A stretch of DNA of 64,000 bases, taken from contig VWND01000010.1 in the NCBI GenBank assembly GCA_009599575.1, positions 1,074,501 to 1,138,500 of the forward strand. Direction: 5' to 3'. Shown here in pieces: positions 1 through 10,937 of the stretch. Both the position numbers and the translations under genes were made by a program. Source of the DNA: Blumeriella jaapii (Eukaryota; Ascomycota; Leotiomycetes; Helotiales; Drepanopezizaceae). The notes under the pieces were generated by a model. The model had not been told where the DNA came from. It saw only the letters and a program-made list of their open reading frames with translations, and did not search any database. Each line of letters opens with the position of its first letter. Position 1 is the first letter of the stretch.

Positions 1-3000
1 TGCGTCTCGTGAAGATAGCGGGCGCATACCATGCCGGCATCCAAGGACCTTGTGATCTGGTCTTGACGCGCATTCGCCGTCACGGCGATGATGGGCACGT
101 GACCTTGAATGGCGCCCCCCTTTTGCAACTCCCTGATCCGCTTCACAGCCGTGATACCGTCCATGACCGGCATCTCCAGGTCCATGAGGACCACGCTCAG
201 CTTCTCGGCGTCACGGCCGCTCTGCTCGCTCCAGAACTCGGATGCCCGGATAAAGGCGAGCGCTTCCTCGCCGTGGTTGGCGACGTGGACGACATGTCCC
301 GCCTTCCTCAGCTGCTTCGTGACGACTTTCTGGTTCACCAGGTTGTCCTCGACGACCAGTATGTGGAAGGCTGCGAGCGTTTTGTCGACTGCCAGATTCG
401 CCGGCGATGCGGGCGCCGAGTCCATCTGGAAACTCCTGACACCGCTCAGCAAGGCCGGGCTGCCAGGCGTCCCAACGGCACAAGCCTCCCTCAGGGCATC
501 TTCCCGGACAAGCGGAGGGAGGTCCTTTTGCAAAGTCTCGACGGCAGTCGTTCGCCGCGTCTTAACGTAGAATTGGAACGTGCTGCCTTTGGCCCGCTCG
601 GAAGCAACGCCAATCTCGCCTCCTTGCATCTCGACGAGCTGGCGACAGATGAATAGACCTAGGCCTGAGCCACCGTAGGTCTGGTACGTCTTCGGACTGG
701 CTTGTGCGAAGAGGTGGAAGAGGTTCTTGGTTTCGTTCTCGTCGAGACCGCGGCCGGTGTCTTGTACGGTTATGCAGAGGTACAGGACTTCGCCGTCTCC
801 CCATTCAGGTTTATTTGTTTGGTCAGGCGACTTGTTGCTCTTGCGGACGTATTGCACGTTGAAGTGATTTGAGATGGAGGGCCTGTGTGTTGACGCACCC
901 CTGAAAATGGTCAGCGGGTGAAAGTAGGATTCTATAGGCTTGCCCTAAGACTCACATGGTGATTTTGATATGTCTTTTCGACTCGGTCCTTGTAAACTTG
1001 ATAGCATTCGTCATCAGGTTGATCAGGACTTGCAGAACACGGCTCGGATCAAGTAGCGTCCACTGTGCTCGATGTATCTCCAGTGATTCCTCCTCAACGA
1101 AATCCAGAGTGGTCCCCGCACGCTTTAGCTCAGCCTCAAACATCTTCAGAGCACCCCGGACCAGCTCCAAGGGCTGGGACGGCTGGGGCGAGACAAGCAA
1201 AAGGTTGGAGTCTAATCTGGATAGTGTCAATATGTCATCTATGATCCGCTTTTGGTGCATAGCGCAGTAGATGATGGTGTCGGCCGCTTCGATCGCCTCG
1301 TCAACGAGGTGCAGCGTCTTGCCTGTTGGAAGCTCAGACGTGTCTGTTAGTAAGTTGACGGCTTTTGGCTTCTTGAGAGAGGTGCGGAGCTCGTTCAATG
1401 AAGCGAGGATTTCATCGGCGCAGCCAATGAGTGCGGAAAGTGGATTGCGCATTTCGTGCGAAGTCATGTCGATGTGTCGTTCTGTTTGTCTCTTCAGCTC
1501 AATAGCCTCCAACATTCTGCCGCGGAGTTGATTTTCTGTCCATTTTATGGCACTGAAGACAGTATTAGAAACCACTTCTTCAGAGTTGACGGGAATTCAC
1601 TTGCCTGATATCCGTAACTGAATGATTATGAGGTTAGCAAATGTTTTTTTTTTCGAGTGGATGAAAGTAGTTCCAAGAAAATGTGGTGCGTAAGACACAA
1701 GAAAGCGCAGAAGTGAGTACTGCCCGATTGTCCTTACCAACGCTCATGATGGTCGTTATATTGCCATTTTCGTCAAAGTCCGGGAAGATCTCGAACTGAA
1801 TGTAGGTATCGCTCCACTGCGCTCGATGCTCAGCATCAAGATCTGGCGCCCTCCATCTGCGTTTCATGCGCGCCTGTACGACACTCGGCTTCTTCGTCTG
1901 GAGCAAGCGCTCCCAGATCTGATTGACGTGGTCGATCTCGCCCTCGACCAGGACATCGTCCCAGAGCACCCGCTGACTTCCTACTTCCAGTTGTGTCATC
2001 TCACGCCAGCGCGGATTGGCCGAAATTGCCAGGCCATCTGGCGACAGTATCGCGATGCCTATGGGAGCGCGTTCCACGAACTTTGCAAACCTCTTCTCAC
2101 TCTCGGAGAGTTCCCTCGAGAGGCGATCCCGGTGCACAGCTTCCTGCCGCGCTAGATACTGTCGTCTTTCGATTTCTTCTCGCAAGATGACGGCCGAGAG
2201 CTGCGGCGTCGTGACTTGCTGCGTCAAAGAAAGCAGGAAATTGGAGTAGCCTTCGTCGTATGGCCGGCGAGGGTTGAGTCCGATGACCAGGAAGGCTAGG
2301 AGGCTGTCGGAATCAGTTGGGATAATAGGGTAAATCCCAATCTGAGATGGAGCGAGCCCGAAGCCTCGCCATGCTATTCCTGGGAACTTCGCCCGCATCG
2401 CCTCGGAAATGGGCGCAACTACTGGCCCCATCTCATGCCGTGCCTTCAGCAATGCGGGTGCAAGATAGCACTCGGGGTCTTCGAGGTTGACAACCGCGGG
2501 TACTAGCTCGTGACCGATGGGCACGCCGACACATCCTTCGAGTATGCAAAACGAAGATGGCGCGCTGCCAGGCTCAGTCGAGGAGGCAGTAGAGTCCGCA
2601 ACTGAGTACAGAAAAGCGACCGGGATGTCTTTATCGGCACCCGAGATCCCGTCGAGGAGTCGAACCCAGAGGTCTTTGACATTCTTCGACCCTGAGAGTT
2701 CTCGGCTGAGCTCGTGGACAGTTTGAAGCCTTCGGTCTCCGATGACCTCGCGGGTGACTTCGACCACTGTTGCATGGCTTCCTGCACAGACTCAGTTTGG
2801 AAACATAACATGATCTCTGGGAGAGTGAGAGGCTTAGGAAGAGACACCACACGGCATGTGCTTACCAACTACCCCTAGTTTAGCATTAGTGTCTGTCATT
2901 CATGGGATCCTCGCGAAAAGGAAGGGCGCATTAGCTGTCTAGCTTGCACCTTTGTGAGTACGGATTGCATTACTCACAACCCTCACTGCCAATGATGGGC

Positions 3001-3679
3001 ACGAACTTCCAGCTAAAATACGTTTCTACTTCGCTATCAGAAGAGGTTTTGTGATGTGACGTAGGTTCCTACCTTCAAGAAACCCGTGCCGGAATAGAAG
3101 AAGAAATGCATTCGCCTCCACCTGTCAAGCAAAACCTGCAGTCAGCTTTCGCCCGTCACACCGAGAAGAACGAAATGACCCAACCAAGAGATTCGTTGGT
3201 TGCGAGAAGAGAGCTCACAGTCGTCTGACCCGTCTCTCGCTGCTCAGCTAAAAGGTTCTCGAAGTGATCCCAAATCTCGGCAAACTCAATCTTTGGATCT
3301 TGACCTTGGAGAGCTGGGTGTTTCTGCCCAATGAGGTGCGTGTAAGGCTCATTATAAACGATTGTGGCATCGTCGCCCCAGTCTTGTGGTCTGAGGATTA
3401 GCAGACATTCTTTAATCCAGCACCGCGAGAGTCAGCTTGATTGTCCTTACAGATTACTGCAGGAGAAGGGTCTTGCACCACGAGAAGGACCATCTGGCGC
3501 AGCTGAGCCGGCCATTGCTGGATCGGACCGAGGGGCGAATTCCGCCAGTCCACGTCCAAGATGAATCTCTGAAAGGGCGTGATGCTCTCGGTGTTGGGCT
3601 CGGAGATCCAGTCAAAGAGCTTCCTCTTCGTCTTCGGCTGGCTCGCACGTGTCCCCGGCGCACCGACGTGGCCCTCCAT
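1..3679 (-). CDS. Hybrid histidine kinase (C-terminus cut by window edge)
   Basis: Signal-transducing hybrid sensor kinase that autophosphorylates a histidine and passes phosphate to its own receiver domain, then normally to a phosphotransfer protein of the HOG-type pathway. Spliced exons (minus strand): 3679-3451, 3382-3219, 3121-3073, 3028-2978, 2874-2866, 2781-1738, 1617-1605, 1552-956 and 900-30; reading phase is kept throughout, giving about 1009 residues before the next intron leaves the window. The first 165 residues are the N-terminal PAS-like region of fungal hybrid kinases (SPLGPIQQWP, then YWGDDATIVYNE). A GAF-like region and a PAS domain (FAKFVERAPIGIAILSPDG) follow. The H-box has TSHEMRNP with the phosphoacceptor His near residue 552, the N-box is NLMTNAIKFT, and the G-boxes are DTGRGLDENE and GGSGLGLFI. 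The receiver domain starts HILVVEDNLVNQK and has its acceptor Asp in VVLMDLEMPVMDG near residue 958. No membrane segment is seen, so it is probably cytosolic. The family is certain; the class number is not assigned. Confidence 0.93.
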
Positions 3680-4403
3680 GCTGGCCTCCTGCGATGCGAT
3701 CTAAAGGCATTCGACAGCAAAATAGGGCAGACGGGTGGTATTTGACGAGAGACACTGGCCCCAGAGTATGGTCCTTTTGGCAGTGGGTGAATCGCACCGT
3801 GGAGGTTGAGGCGTGAGCATGAAGTCGGACTTGGTACGTAGAAACAAAGGCTGGAAGATGGTTCTTCCAGAACTGAGGCTAGAAATATCTGCTAGCTGAT
3901 CACCGTCGGCTACCTGGCGCTTTGGCGGCAGAAAATAGAGGAGTCTAGATTCCGATCCGGCATTTCGGTGCTCGTACAAGACAACAGACAGACAGGCTGG
4001 AGGCCATCAAAGTATCTTCAAAAGAAAAGAGCAACAAACGATGTTTGGGTTGGGGACCCCGATCTATCTGTACGACGAGTACTCTGATCGCCGAGCAGGG
4101 GCACTCGACATGGGTTCGCGTTATGGTATCCTCGACTTGTTCATGGCTCAATGACAGGATATTCTTTCGGTCCGTACAGAGTGCTGGGCCGCAAGATCAA
4201 ATGAGGCGCGAATGGTAACCGCGCGAGGACACAATCTTCTTGTTTTGCAAGAAAGGGGTGAAAATCAACAATGACAGTCGGCTAATGCCCTTGTTGATAT
4301 TCACGTCGCCACGTCGCCTCGGGCCCCGATTGCCGAGCGAGTCCTTCTAGCGAGATATCGCGAATCTCCCTCGGTCCCTCACATCTCGACCCTTCTTGTC
4401 GCG
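3680..4403. other. Upstream region of the histidine kinase, no gene seen
   Basis: About 720 bases of ordinary composition lie upstream of the kinase start codon. The open frames here are short and show no family signature on either strand. The stretch probably holds the 5' UTR and promoter of the kinase. Confidence 0.5.
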
Positions 4404-4439
4404 ATGATTGCCAATTTTAACCTCTGCGGCCTCATAATC

Positions 4440-4870
4440 GAAGATGGATGCTTCGGCACACCACTGTCGCCGCTATGGTGCGAGCAGAGCAGAGCCAAAG
4501 CTTGCTGGCCGGAGCACCTGGGTCCTGATATATCGGAAGAGCCCCACAGTCCGTTCCTTGCGAGCAATTCGCTCCGTTCCAGCAGTTCACTCGATGCTAG
4601 CAGTCCCTTCGATGCGAGCAGTCCGTTCCATCCAAGAAGTTCGCGTCGTACTAACAGTACAATTGGTGCGAGCAGTTCACTGCGCAGTTTGCTGCGCAGA
4701 AGCGCTCCCCTCGGCACGAGGAGTCACTCTCCTGGCCTACTCTCGCCGGGCATTCCATTCGAGAACGTCCCGATATCACCGATGTGGCGCGAGCAGAGCA
4801 AGAGCCAGGACCTCCTGAGCAGACGGCGCAGCATAGAGACATCGGAAGGGCCCAGCAGTCAGCGCGGGCA
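4440..4870. repeat. Degenerate duplicated block with internal AGCAGT(T/C)C repeats
   Basis: Bases 4440-4560 and 4740-4865 are diverged copies of one another: both contain a 'tcgccgctatggtgcgagca' / 'tcaccgatgtggcgcgagca'-like core followed by 'gagcagagc'. Between them, around 4560-4700, a short motif of the form GCxAGCAGTyC recurs at roughly 15-base spacing (for example near 4580, 4600, 4617 and 4675). A 197-codon frame on the plus strand (4404-4997) crosses the block, and its serine-rich middle simply reflects the repeat. No gene is claimed. Confidence 0.55.
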
Positions 4871-4997
4871 CGAGCAACCCGCTCCGTTCGTGCCGCTCGA
4901 TTGGTGCGCAAGTGGAGTTTCAGCGGGCGCGGTTTCTTCATACATAATGGGTACGACATTTTCTAAGGACGGAATTTGGAGGAGTTGCGGAGTTTGA

Positions 4998-5793
4998 AGT
5001 TTGAAGTTTGAGCGCAGATCCTGGACCATCAAGGAATCCTTCACGACTGTTCACAAAAGGCGTTCCACGGCAATCTATGGAAAAGGCACAGTTGTCGACA
5101 ATCAGCTGAGTGACCCATCAACAATCCCAGGACAATCATCGTTTGTAATAGCAGAGAAGGGTCTATAACATCTTTTCCCAGGAGCGAAGGAATTGGCCAG
5201 GTTTGTACAAGACGAAATGTAACGAGCTCTTACTTAACAACCGCCGAACCAAGGACGCCCAACCTACGCAGAAAACATCGCGAGATCGACACAATCTTTG
5301 CATCAGCATCTTCCGAGACAACAGAATTCATAATCACTGAAGGACGCTACGTAAAACACGTGTTCATATACATCACGGCCAAACACGATTCAACCGGAAG
5401 CTGTACCAGCTCAATTAAAATACCCGGAAGCTTCGAGAGATTGGTATAACAAATACCCGAGACATGACGGAGGACCAGAGACTGGCTACAAAGCTGATAT
5501 AGCTGTTGATACAGAGGCTCAATTGGATCTGGCCAAGATCCACCACATTTCCAGAAATACACTGGAAGCACTGACCAGTGTTGGTACGACAGTTAGGTGA
5601 AGCAGTAAACTGCTGATGAGCGCTTTCACTTTGGTACAACCATATGTAAGTGATCCGTACTAATTCTATGCCTGTAAAAAATCTGTGTCTTTTGCATAAA
5701 GAAAAAACCATTATTGGTACGATAAGAGAATATGGCCAGTGTCTGAATCCAGATATCTGTAGCGTGAAGGATACAGTTGAAGCGTGAAAGGAA
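4998..5793. other. No gene seen
   Basis: About 800 bases without a convincing coding frame. A 143-codon frame on the minus strand (5415-5846) has no recognisable domain and unbiased codon use. Nothing else was noticed. Confidence 0.45.
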
Positions 5794-6189
5794 GTGCAAC
5801 GCTTTGGGCCGCTACCTATCTTTAGTACAACGCTATTGTTTACCATTGTTTACTCTTCAGCAGTACACGGAACAAAGATTCTGGAGAATTGTAGACATCG
5901 CAGGGAAAAAAAGGAGTTTGGAAAAAACACAGATTATTACAGACATGAAGTGAACAGATTTTGTACACACGATTGTACAGGAGTGAAAGCGCTTATCAGC
6001 ACTTTCCTGCGTCACCTCATTGGAGTACCAAGTTTAACTTCGAACGCCGAGTTTGCAAAATATAGAGATGAGATGTTAATTGGATGGATAGATGGGATGG
6101 TTGCAGCTGGTCTGGATCTTGGTATAGCTCATGCTGTTCTTGTGTACGCCGAGTGCGAATCAAATGACACCACTAAGAAATCAACTTAA
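5794..6189 (+). CDS. Small hypothetical protein, doubtful
   Basis: An intronless frame of 131 codons beginning with ATG. The first 25 residues are hydrophobic enough (PIFSTTLLFTIVYSSAVHG) to resemble a signal peptide. The last 60 residues look protein-like, with an amphipathic pattern (TFLRHLIGVPSLTSNAEF, then MLIGWIDGMVAAGLDLGIAH). I recognise no family. It stands alone in a gene-poor stretch with no neighbour to suggest a role. It could equally be the decayed end of a transposon gene or a chance frame. Confidence 0.25.
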   Translation: MQRFGPLPIFSTTLLFTIVYSSAVHGTKILENCRHRREKKEFGKNTDYYRHEVNRFCTHDCTGVKALISTFLRHLIGVPSLTSNAEFAKYRDEMLIGWIDGMVAAGLDLGIAHAVLVYAECESNDTTKKST

Positions 6190-6904
6190 AACCCACGTTG
6201 AACTTTTGTCATAAGATACCTTGAGTTTGTATTAGCTATCTGTTCAACCGTCCGTTCTTTGCGCTGCTTGTTATTGGCAAGAACGGGTATGCATAAGAAA
6301 ATCCGAATTGAAAAAGAATAAGAGGGAGAAATCGCTACAAGCGACTTGAAGCATTCGCTATCGGATTTTGGGTGTGCCCGTTTGTCTCGCATTGTGTTTG
6401 CTATTTTGTTTTGAAAAGATTTTCGGTGATATAAGTGTAGAAAGCTTTCGTTAATCCCAGGGTTTTCCTTCTGGCGGGATGTTTTGAGAGTTTGGGATCG
6501 TAAGCGAGACGATGTTGGTAAGTAAGCAATCGAAAGCTGATTCGCGATCTGACTACCACGCTATAATCGAGCGAATTGTGTAAATGGTCTCGATATTTGC
6601 GTAATCGTGGATACAGAAGTCTGCAAGGGAGGACATAGAAAGTTGCGCTGTCCCGCAGTGGTTGTCTTCACAACGAGTAGTCATTCCAAGAATGATTTGG
6701 TTATTGACGATGTCAGTTACCCTAGCCGAGTTTCATCTCTCAGTTCAACAACTACCCCTCTCCTCGTTGATACATGATAAAAACACCTCGTTAGCTCTTT
6801 GATAAACCGCTTTGGTTCTAGATACTTTAGCCCGGTATCAGGTGCTCCGCACTTCATTGGAAGCCACCCAGAGGGGAGCCTGTCTGCTTTCCCTAGAGCC
6901 AGCG
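6190..6904. other. No gene seen
   Basis: About 700 bases upstream (plus-strand sense) of the 3' end of the crystallin-like gene. Only short frames without recognisable motifs occur. Confidence 0.4.
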
Positions 6905-7579
6905 TCAGCAATAGCAACCAACAAACAGCCTCCAAGAGAATAGGACCACGTACTGCTCTTCTCCTACCGGAGCATCCACTCTCGCAGAAGCTGCACCCGG
7001 CTCCTTTGCATACAAGGAACAACTAAACGACACGAAATCCATGCCGTCCGGGAATAACTCCTCGTACTCGCCCGCCATGAGCCGATGCGTCTCTGCCGGT
7101 ACCTCGCTGTCCTTGCAGTCGCGCGCGGGAAAGAAGGTGCAGAACCAGATCTTCGGGTCCAGCTTCGCGGACAGCACGTAGCCCTTGAGCTGCGCGGGGA
7201 GGTTGTAGCACTCGTTATCCAGGACCTGGTAGCGGCCCTTGGCGCCCTGGAAGCCGTAGTCGTGGAAGAGAACGACTCTGTCGCACGGTAAGCGTTGGTC
7301 CAGCCTGAAAAGGGGGAGTGGGTGAGCAAGGTAGGATAAAAGGCGGGCTTACTTGGCTGTGTTGCTGTAACGTGGGCGTCTTGGTTTCGGCTCAGCTTCA
7401 GACTGCTGGTCTGCAGTGTTGGATGCAACGAGTCTCGGGCTGTCCGGCCGTGCTGCCTTCGAATCTTCGGCATCGAGAGTGGTAGGCTCGGCGGACGACA
7501 GCGTACCGCCAATCTCGAGCGAGGAAGCAGACGCAGCCTCCTCAAATTCGAACTCCTTACACTTTACACTCACAACCAT
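6905..7579 (-). CDS. Beta/gamma-crystallin-like small protein
   Basis: Two exons, 7579-7353 and 7304-6905, joined across a 48-nt GTAAGC..CAG intron give 208 residues in phase. Residues 1-75 are a charged, disordered leader rich in Ser, Glu and Pro. From about residue 78 the pattern matches a beta/gamma-crystallin-type Greek key: VVLFHDYGFQGAKGRY, then CYNLP, VLSAKL and WFCTFFPARDC, with three cysteines placed as in secreted fungal and bacterial members of the fold. A second shorter module may follow (MDFVSFSCSLYAKEPG). No signal peptide precedes the first usable ATG. The frame stays open upstream as far as about 7760, so an upstream exon supplying a secretion signal may be missing; the DNA there is decayed and AT-rich. 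Its closest relative in the window is the gene ending at 8639. The fold is inferred from pattern only. Confidence 0.55.
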
Positions 7580-8285
7580 CTTCGAGCCGCCCCTCGGGGT
7601 GCGAGGTCGACGACGACCTCGCGGGCTAGACTCAATACCTGTACGTGGTGCCTGGTACGAACCTTCCGCCCTTTCGATTGCAATTAACGCTCTTCTCCTG
7701 AGGCAGGAGAGCGTCGTTGCATTCGAAAGGTGTCGGGAGAGCCAAAATTGAGCAATCGACACGTAGCGATTTCGAAAAGATTTTCCTTACCGGCGATCCG
7801 AGCCATTCTTACGATTACGTACATTACTACGATTTACTTAACGAAAGCATACCTACTGAGAATTCCAAAAGGATTGTATTAAAAGGAAAAGGCGGAAAAT
7901 AAGAATCAGCTCGACTATCGACCCGGTACAACGCTTTCGAATAATCGTCTTTACCGATTACAACCGACTCGATAGCATATTTGACGAAGGAAAAGGTATC
8001 GGTGAAATACACGCGTTTGCAAACGCGTACAAAACAAGCGTTCGAAAAACAATTCGGCGCTGTTAACTCGAAGTTCCGAACGTGTTTTCAAAAATTATAA
8101 AAAGCTGCGATACCGCGGAATCAGAAACTGTGACAGCTGGCTTAAGGGTGATCATGGTGAATGATATGGGCCGAAAGATACGCTTGTACGTTGAATACTA
8201 AGATGAAGAGCTCTAAGGTACGGAAGCTCTGAACTATTAAATACAGGTTGGTGGGGGTCCGTGCGCAAACCTTAATTCCACCATT
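7580..8285. other. AT-rich decayed DNA, probably transposon remnant
   Basis: From about 7765 to 8110 the base use changes sharply: rich in TpA, AA and TT with CpG kept, the same style as the RIP-mutated LINE at 48-54 kb. No domain can be read in any frame. I infer an unidentified RIP-mutated repeat fragment next to the crystallin-like gene. Confidence 0.4.
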
Positions 8286-8337
8286 GGCAATTACTACTGG
8301 CAATTACCACTAGCAATTACTACTGGCAATTACCACC
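8286..8337 (+). repeat. Tandem repeat, four 13-nt units
   Basis: Four near-identical 13-base units of the form (g/a)gcaattac(t/c)ac(t/c) run head to tail at 8286, 8299, 8312 and 8325. Units 1 and 3 differ from 2 and 4 at one position, so the array may have grown by duplication of a 26-base pair. No coding frame crosses it. Confidence 0.8.
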
Positions 8338-8457
8338 GGCCAGAATCGTAACAGAAACCCGAGATATACGTATCAAAAAAGCTTTTCTTCAATCGTGGTT
8401 TTTACTTTTTTTAATACGTATATATTTTGTAATCTTTGGAACCATTGAAAGCCTTAT

Positions 8458-8668
8458 TTCACGAACATTATGAAAAACCATTCCGCCTGTAAGAAAAGGG
8501 CTCAAATAGCGGGCTTATTGGCCAAACATTTCTTTTATATAACTGCTTTCTCGAAGGTCTGCTTTTGTATATAAAAATCCCCAGCTTAGCACGTCCTATG
8601 CCCTTCGGAAGGCTGAGGTGGCTCTGCCCCTCCTAACGTTAAACAATATCATCATCATTATCATTAAC
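8458..8668 (+). mobile_element. 5'-truncated LINE 3' end with (ATC)n tail, copy 1
   Basis: This stretch aligns over about 200 bases with 21231-21457. Shared blocks are 'aaccattccgcctgta', 'gctcaaatagcgg', 'ctttctcgaaggtctg' and 'cccagcttagcacgtc', and both end in an ATC-rich tail. The 'agcttagcacgtctcc' block is also present in the 3' UTR of the Tad-like LINE at 48.3 kb and of its short copy at 57.4 kb, which identifies these pieces as non-LTR retrotransposon 3' ends. The simple-repeat tail (ATCATCATCATTATC) ends within the last codons of the crystallin-like gene on the opposite strand. No clear target duplication was found. Confidence 0.65.
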
Positions 8669-9092
8669 AACCATCTTCGACAGATCGCCCAGCTGGCCGT
8701 ACGCCCCGTTCTGGAGCATGACCAGATAGTCCTCGCACTCCGCGTCAGAGAAGAAATAGCATCCCCACGCTACGCCGTCCTCGATCGCGACGGACGTCAC
8801 GTGGCGTTTGAATGGCCTGGGGAGGGTCTTGCAGCTCGTGACATCTTTCAGGTCTTCTTTGGTTAGCAGCCCAGTGAGCTGGGTCCCGGTCGTGATGACG
8901 ATCCTGAAGATGGATAAGCTAGTATTCTTGTTTGGGAAGCTTGGGGGGAGGGTTACATACTTTGCCGAAGAAGACTGGGATGTCGTTTGTCGTAGGCTGT
9001 TTCCGAGTGTGATATCTATGTTGTAGGGGCTGCCAGTGACTTGAGAAATGACGATGGCTAGCGCCGGGAGGATATTCCAAGATGGCTGGCAT
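8639..9092 (-). CDS. Second beta/gamma-crystallin-like gene, start uncertain and possibly broken
   Basis: A minus-strand frame reads a hydrophobic stretch like a signal peptide (ILPALAIVISQVTG). A 57-nt intron with good GTATGT and TTCAG ends (8960-8904) follows, though the frame also stays open through it. The body then reads IVITTGTQLTG, SCKTLPRPFKRHVTSVAI, WGCYFFSDAECEDY. The C-x-x-L-P-x4-K-x2-V-x-S and W-x-C-x-FF-x4-C spacing is the same as in the gene at 6905-7579, so the two are diverged relatives. No in-frame ATG precedes the hydrophobic stretch: the nearest ATG (9092) is out of frame by one base. The last eight residues (NDNDDDIV) are encoded by the ATC tail of a LINE fragment. The gene may therefore be decayed at both ends. 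Confidence 0.45.
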
Positions 9093-9145
9093 TTTTCTGT
9101 TTTCTTTTGAGGGAAAAAAAACGAGTTTCGAATGGTTTTTAGCAA

Positions 9146-10883
9146 ACAGAACCCAAGCAGAAACCGGCAGGAAGCGGATTCTTTAATAGAAGTTCAGATC
9201 TGTCTCAGAGGCAGCATGGAACATATCAGCCATGCCTAGCATCACTGAAGCTTCGATCTTTGGCTTTGGCGGCTTGCATATCTTACGACGAGTTTTCTTG
9301 GTACGATGTAATACCGAAACGTCCAATCGCTTCGACACCAAAATATAGACAAAAGCTTCACAGAAAAAGGCGAATCAGGGTGTAACTACCTACTTGTGTG
9401 GCTGGGAAGTCTAAACCGCACCCTAACATATTAAGGCGTCCAAGGTTCGTGAAGGGCAAACTAGAGAGCGGTGGAACTAGTTATCATTGTTGCTAGAAGT
9501 AATTTCGACCCATACGAAATTGGTTCACCTTTTATATGCACTTTCAACTTCCTTCTATTTTCAAACTTTTTTTCCGACTTTTAAACAATTCTAGCTCCAA
9601 AGTGTTACTAAAAGGCAGATTATAAAAATTTCGCAAAAATAAATGATGATGTTGATGATATTATTTAACGTAAAAGAAAATAAGAAGAGCAGAATCTAAT
9701 GTTTGGTACAAGTAGGTTTCATGAGATTTTGAAGTTACGATTACAGTAGATGCATCAGCTCATGCGATGCAGGCTTGCTGGGCGCACAAGTATCAAGACA
9801 CCACGGAAAGTCAAAACCACCCGTCGGGTTGGCGCAGCAGATCTACAGTGTACTCGAAAGAGCCATCGTACGAAGGAAGGAACAATTGGCTTGAAGTCCG
9901 CAATCTTCCTTATTTCTGTTACCCTTCCCCCATTTGCTGACATGTGTCGATCACTAAATCGGAGACAAACTGTAGCACCGCGGCTTTATTGAGTTACTTT
10001 CATGTTGTTTTTCGGAACACCGTAAACTAAGCACGAAATGTAAAAGAACCAAAGATGTCGATCAGCAAAACAGTTGTATCTAGGCCTAAGTTTCTGGAGC
10101 CTCACCTCCCACTGGTGGACGACAATTACTATGTCGCTATCCTCACTACTTACGCAGTATCATCAAACATCCTGGAATGTGTAGACCTTCACACTGTGTA
10201 ACAACAGGATACCTAGTCTCGGCGGTAGCAACCCGGGGTACACAAATCAATCAACCGACGGCATCGAGTCCCTCGCCGAGAGGTAACAAACGCTGCCGTG
10301 TTACAGGGAAATTTTCACTACTTCATACGTGTGTCCGGTTCCTAGTAGGGTAGATGTTCGATAAGCATTGCGAACCTCTCAAGCACCATCCGTAGGAGAT
10401 CTTCGTCTCTTGGAAGATCACGATCAGCCTACCTTTCCGACCGAGGTCTCACAGATAAACGTAGCACAGCAGGCGGGAAGGTCACGAATCCTGAAGATAA
10501 GGAGGGTCTCTGAAGATTTATGGAGCAAGTTCCCGTCCCGGAGCTGCAGAGGCTCCGTTTTGCGAGCCAAAGGTTAGAGGAGAGGTATTTGCTGTTCATT
10601 AGTAGTTCCCGATCGATGAATCAGATTCCATGACCTTATCTAACTTCATCGTAGACCTTTCTTCTACACTTACAATTTGGGTGTTCCCCAGTCTAGAACC
10701 AAGACTGTTCTTCCAGACGATAGTATCACACTAGCTCCACTCGCCAGTCCAGGCAGGACGTCATGAAACCTCCGCGTTTGTTTACTTACCAGGTACCCCG
10801 CCTCCTTTTCCAGCTCGCTTACGAGTCGATGCCAAGCCAAGCCCAGCGCAAACACCTCCTCATGTTGAAAAGCGTCTCACGCT
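9146..10883. other. Gene-poor stretch, nothing recognised
   Basis: About 1.7 kb without a convincing gene. The longest frames (80 codons at 9750, 69 codons at 10368) show no domain. Around 9645-9672 the bases 'atgatgatgttgatgatatt' followed by 'atttaacg' resemble the reverse complement of the ATC tails of the LINE fragments at 8.6 and 21.4 kb, but no LINE body is attached. Confidence 0.45.
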
Positions 10884-10937
10884 CACCTCACAGGTGAATC
10901 CAAATCCAAGCACCTCACAGGTAAACTCAATTCCAAG
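10884..10937 (+). repeat. Tandem duplication, two 27-nt units
   Basis: Two adjacent 27-base units, 10884-10910 and 10911-10937, each begin 'cacctcacaggt' and end 'ccaag'. They differ by three or four bases in the middle. They lie 290 bases upstream of the tRNA gene. Confidence 0.7.

Noticed and set aside
9..656. Long plus-strand frame opposite the receiver domain
   Set aside because: It is the antisense shadow of the G/C-rich third positions of the histidine kinase exon.
4404..4997. A 197-codon plus-strand open frame
   Set aside because: It is built from a degenerate duplicated block and a short-motif array; there is no domain and overlapping frames are equally open.
9645..9672. Possible third (ATC)n LINE tail on the minus strand
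   Set aside because: Only the simple repeat is present; none of the LINE 3' UTR blocks is found next to it.
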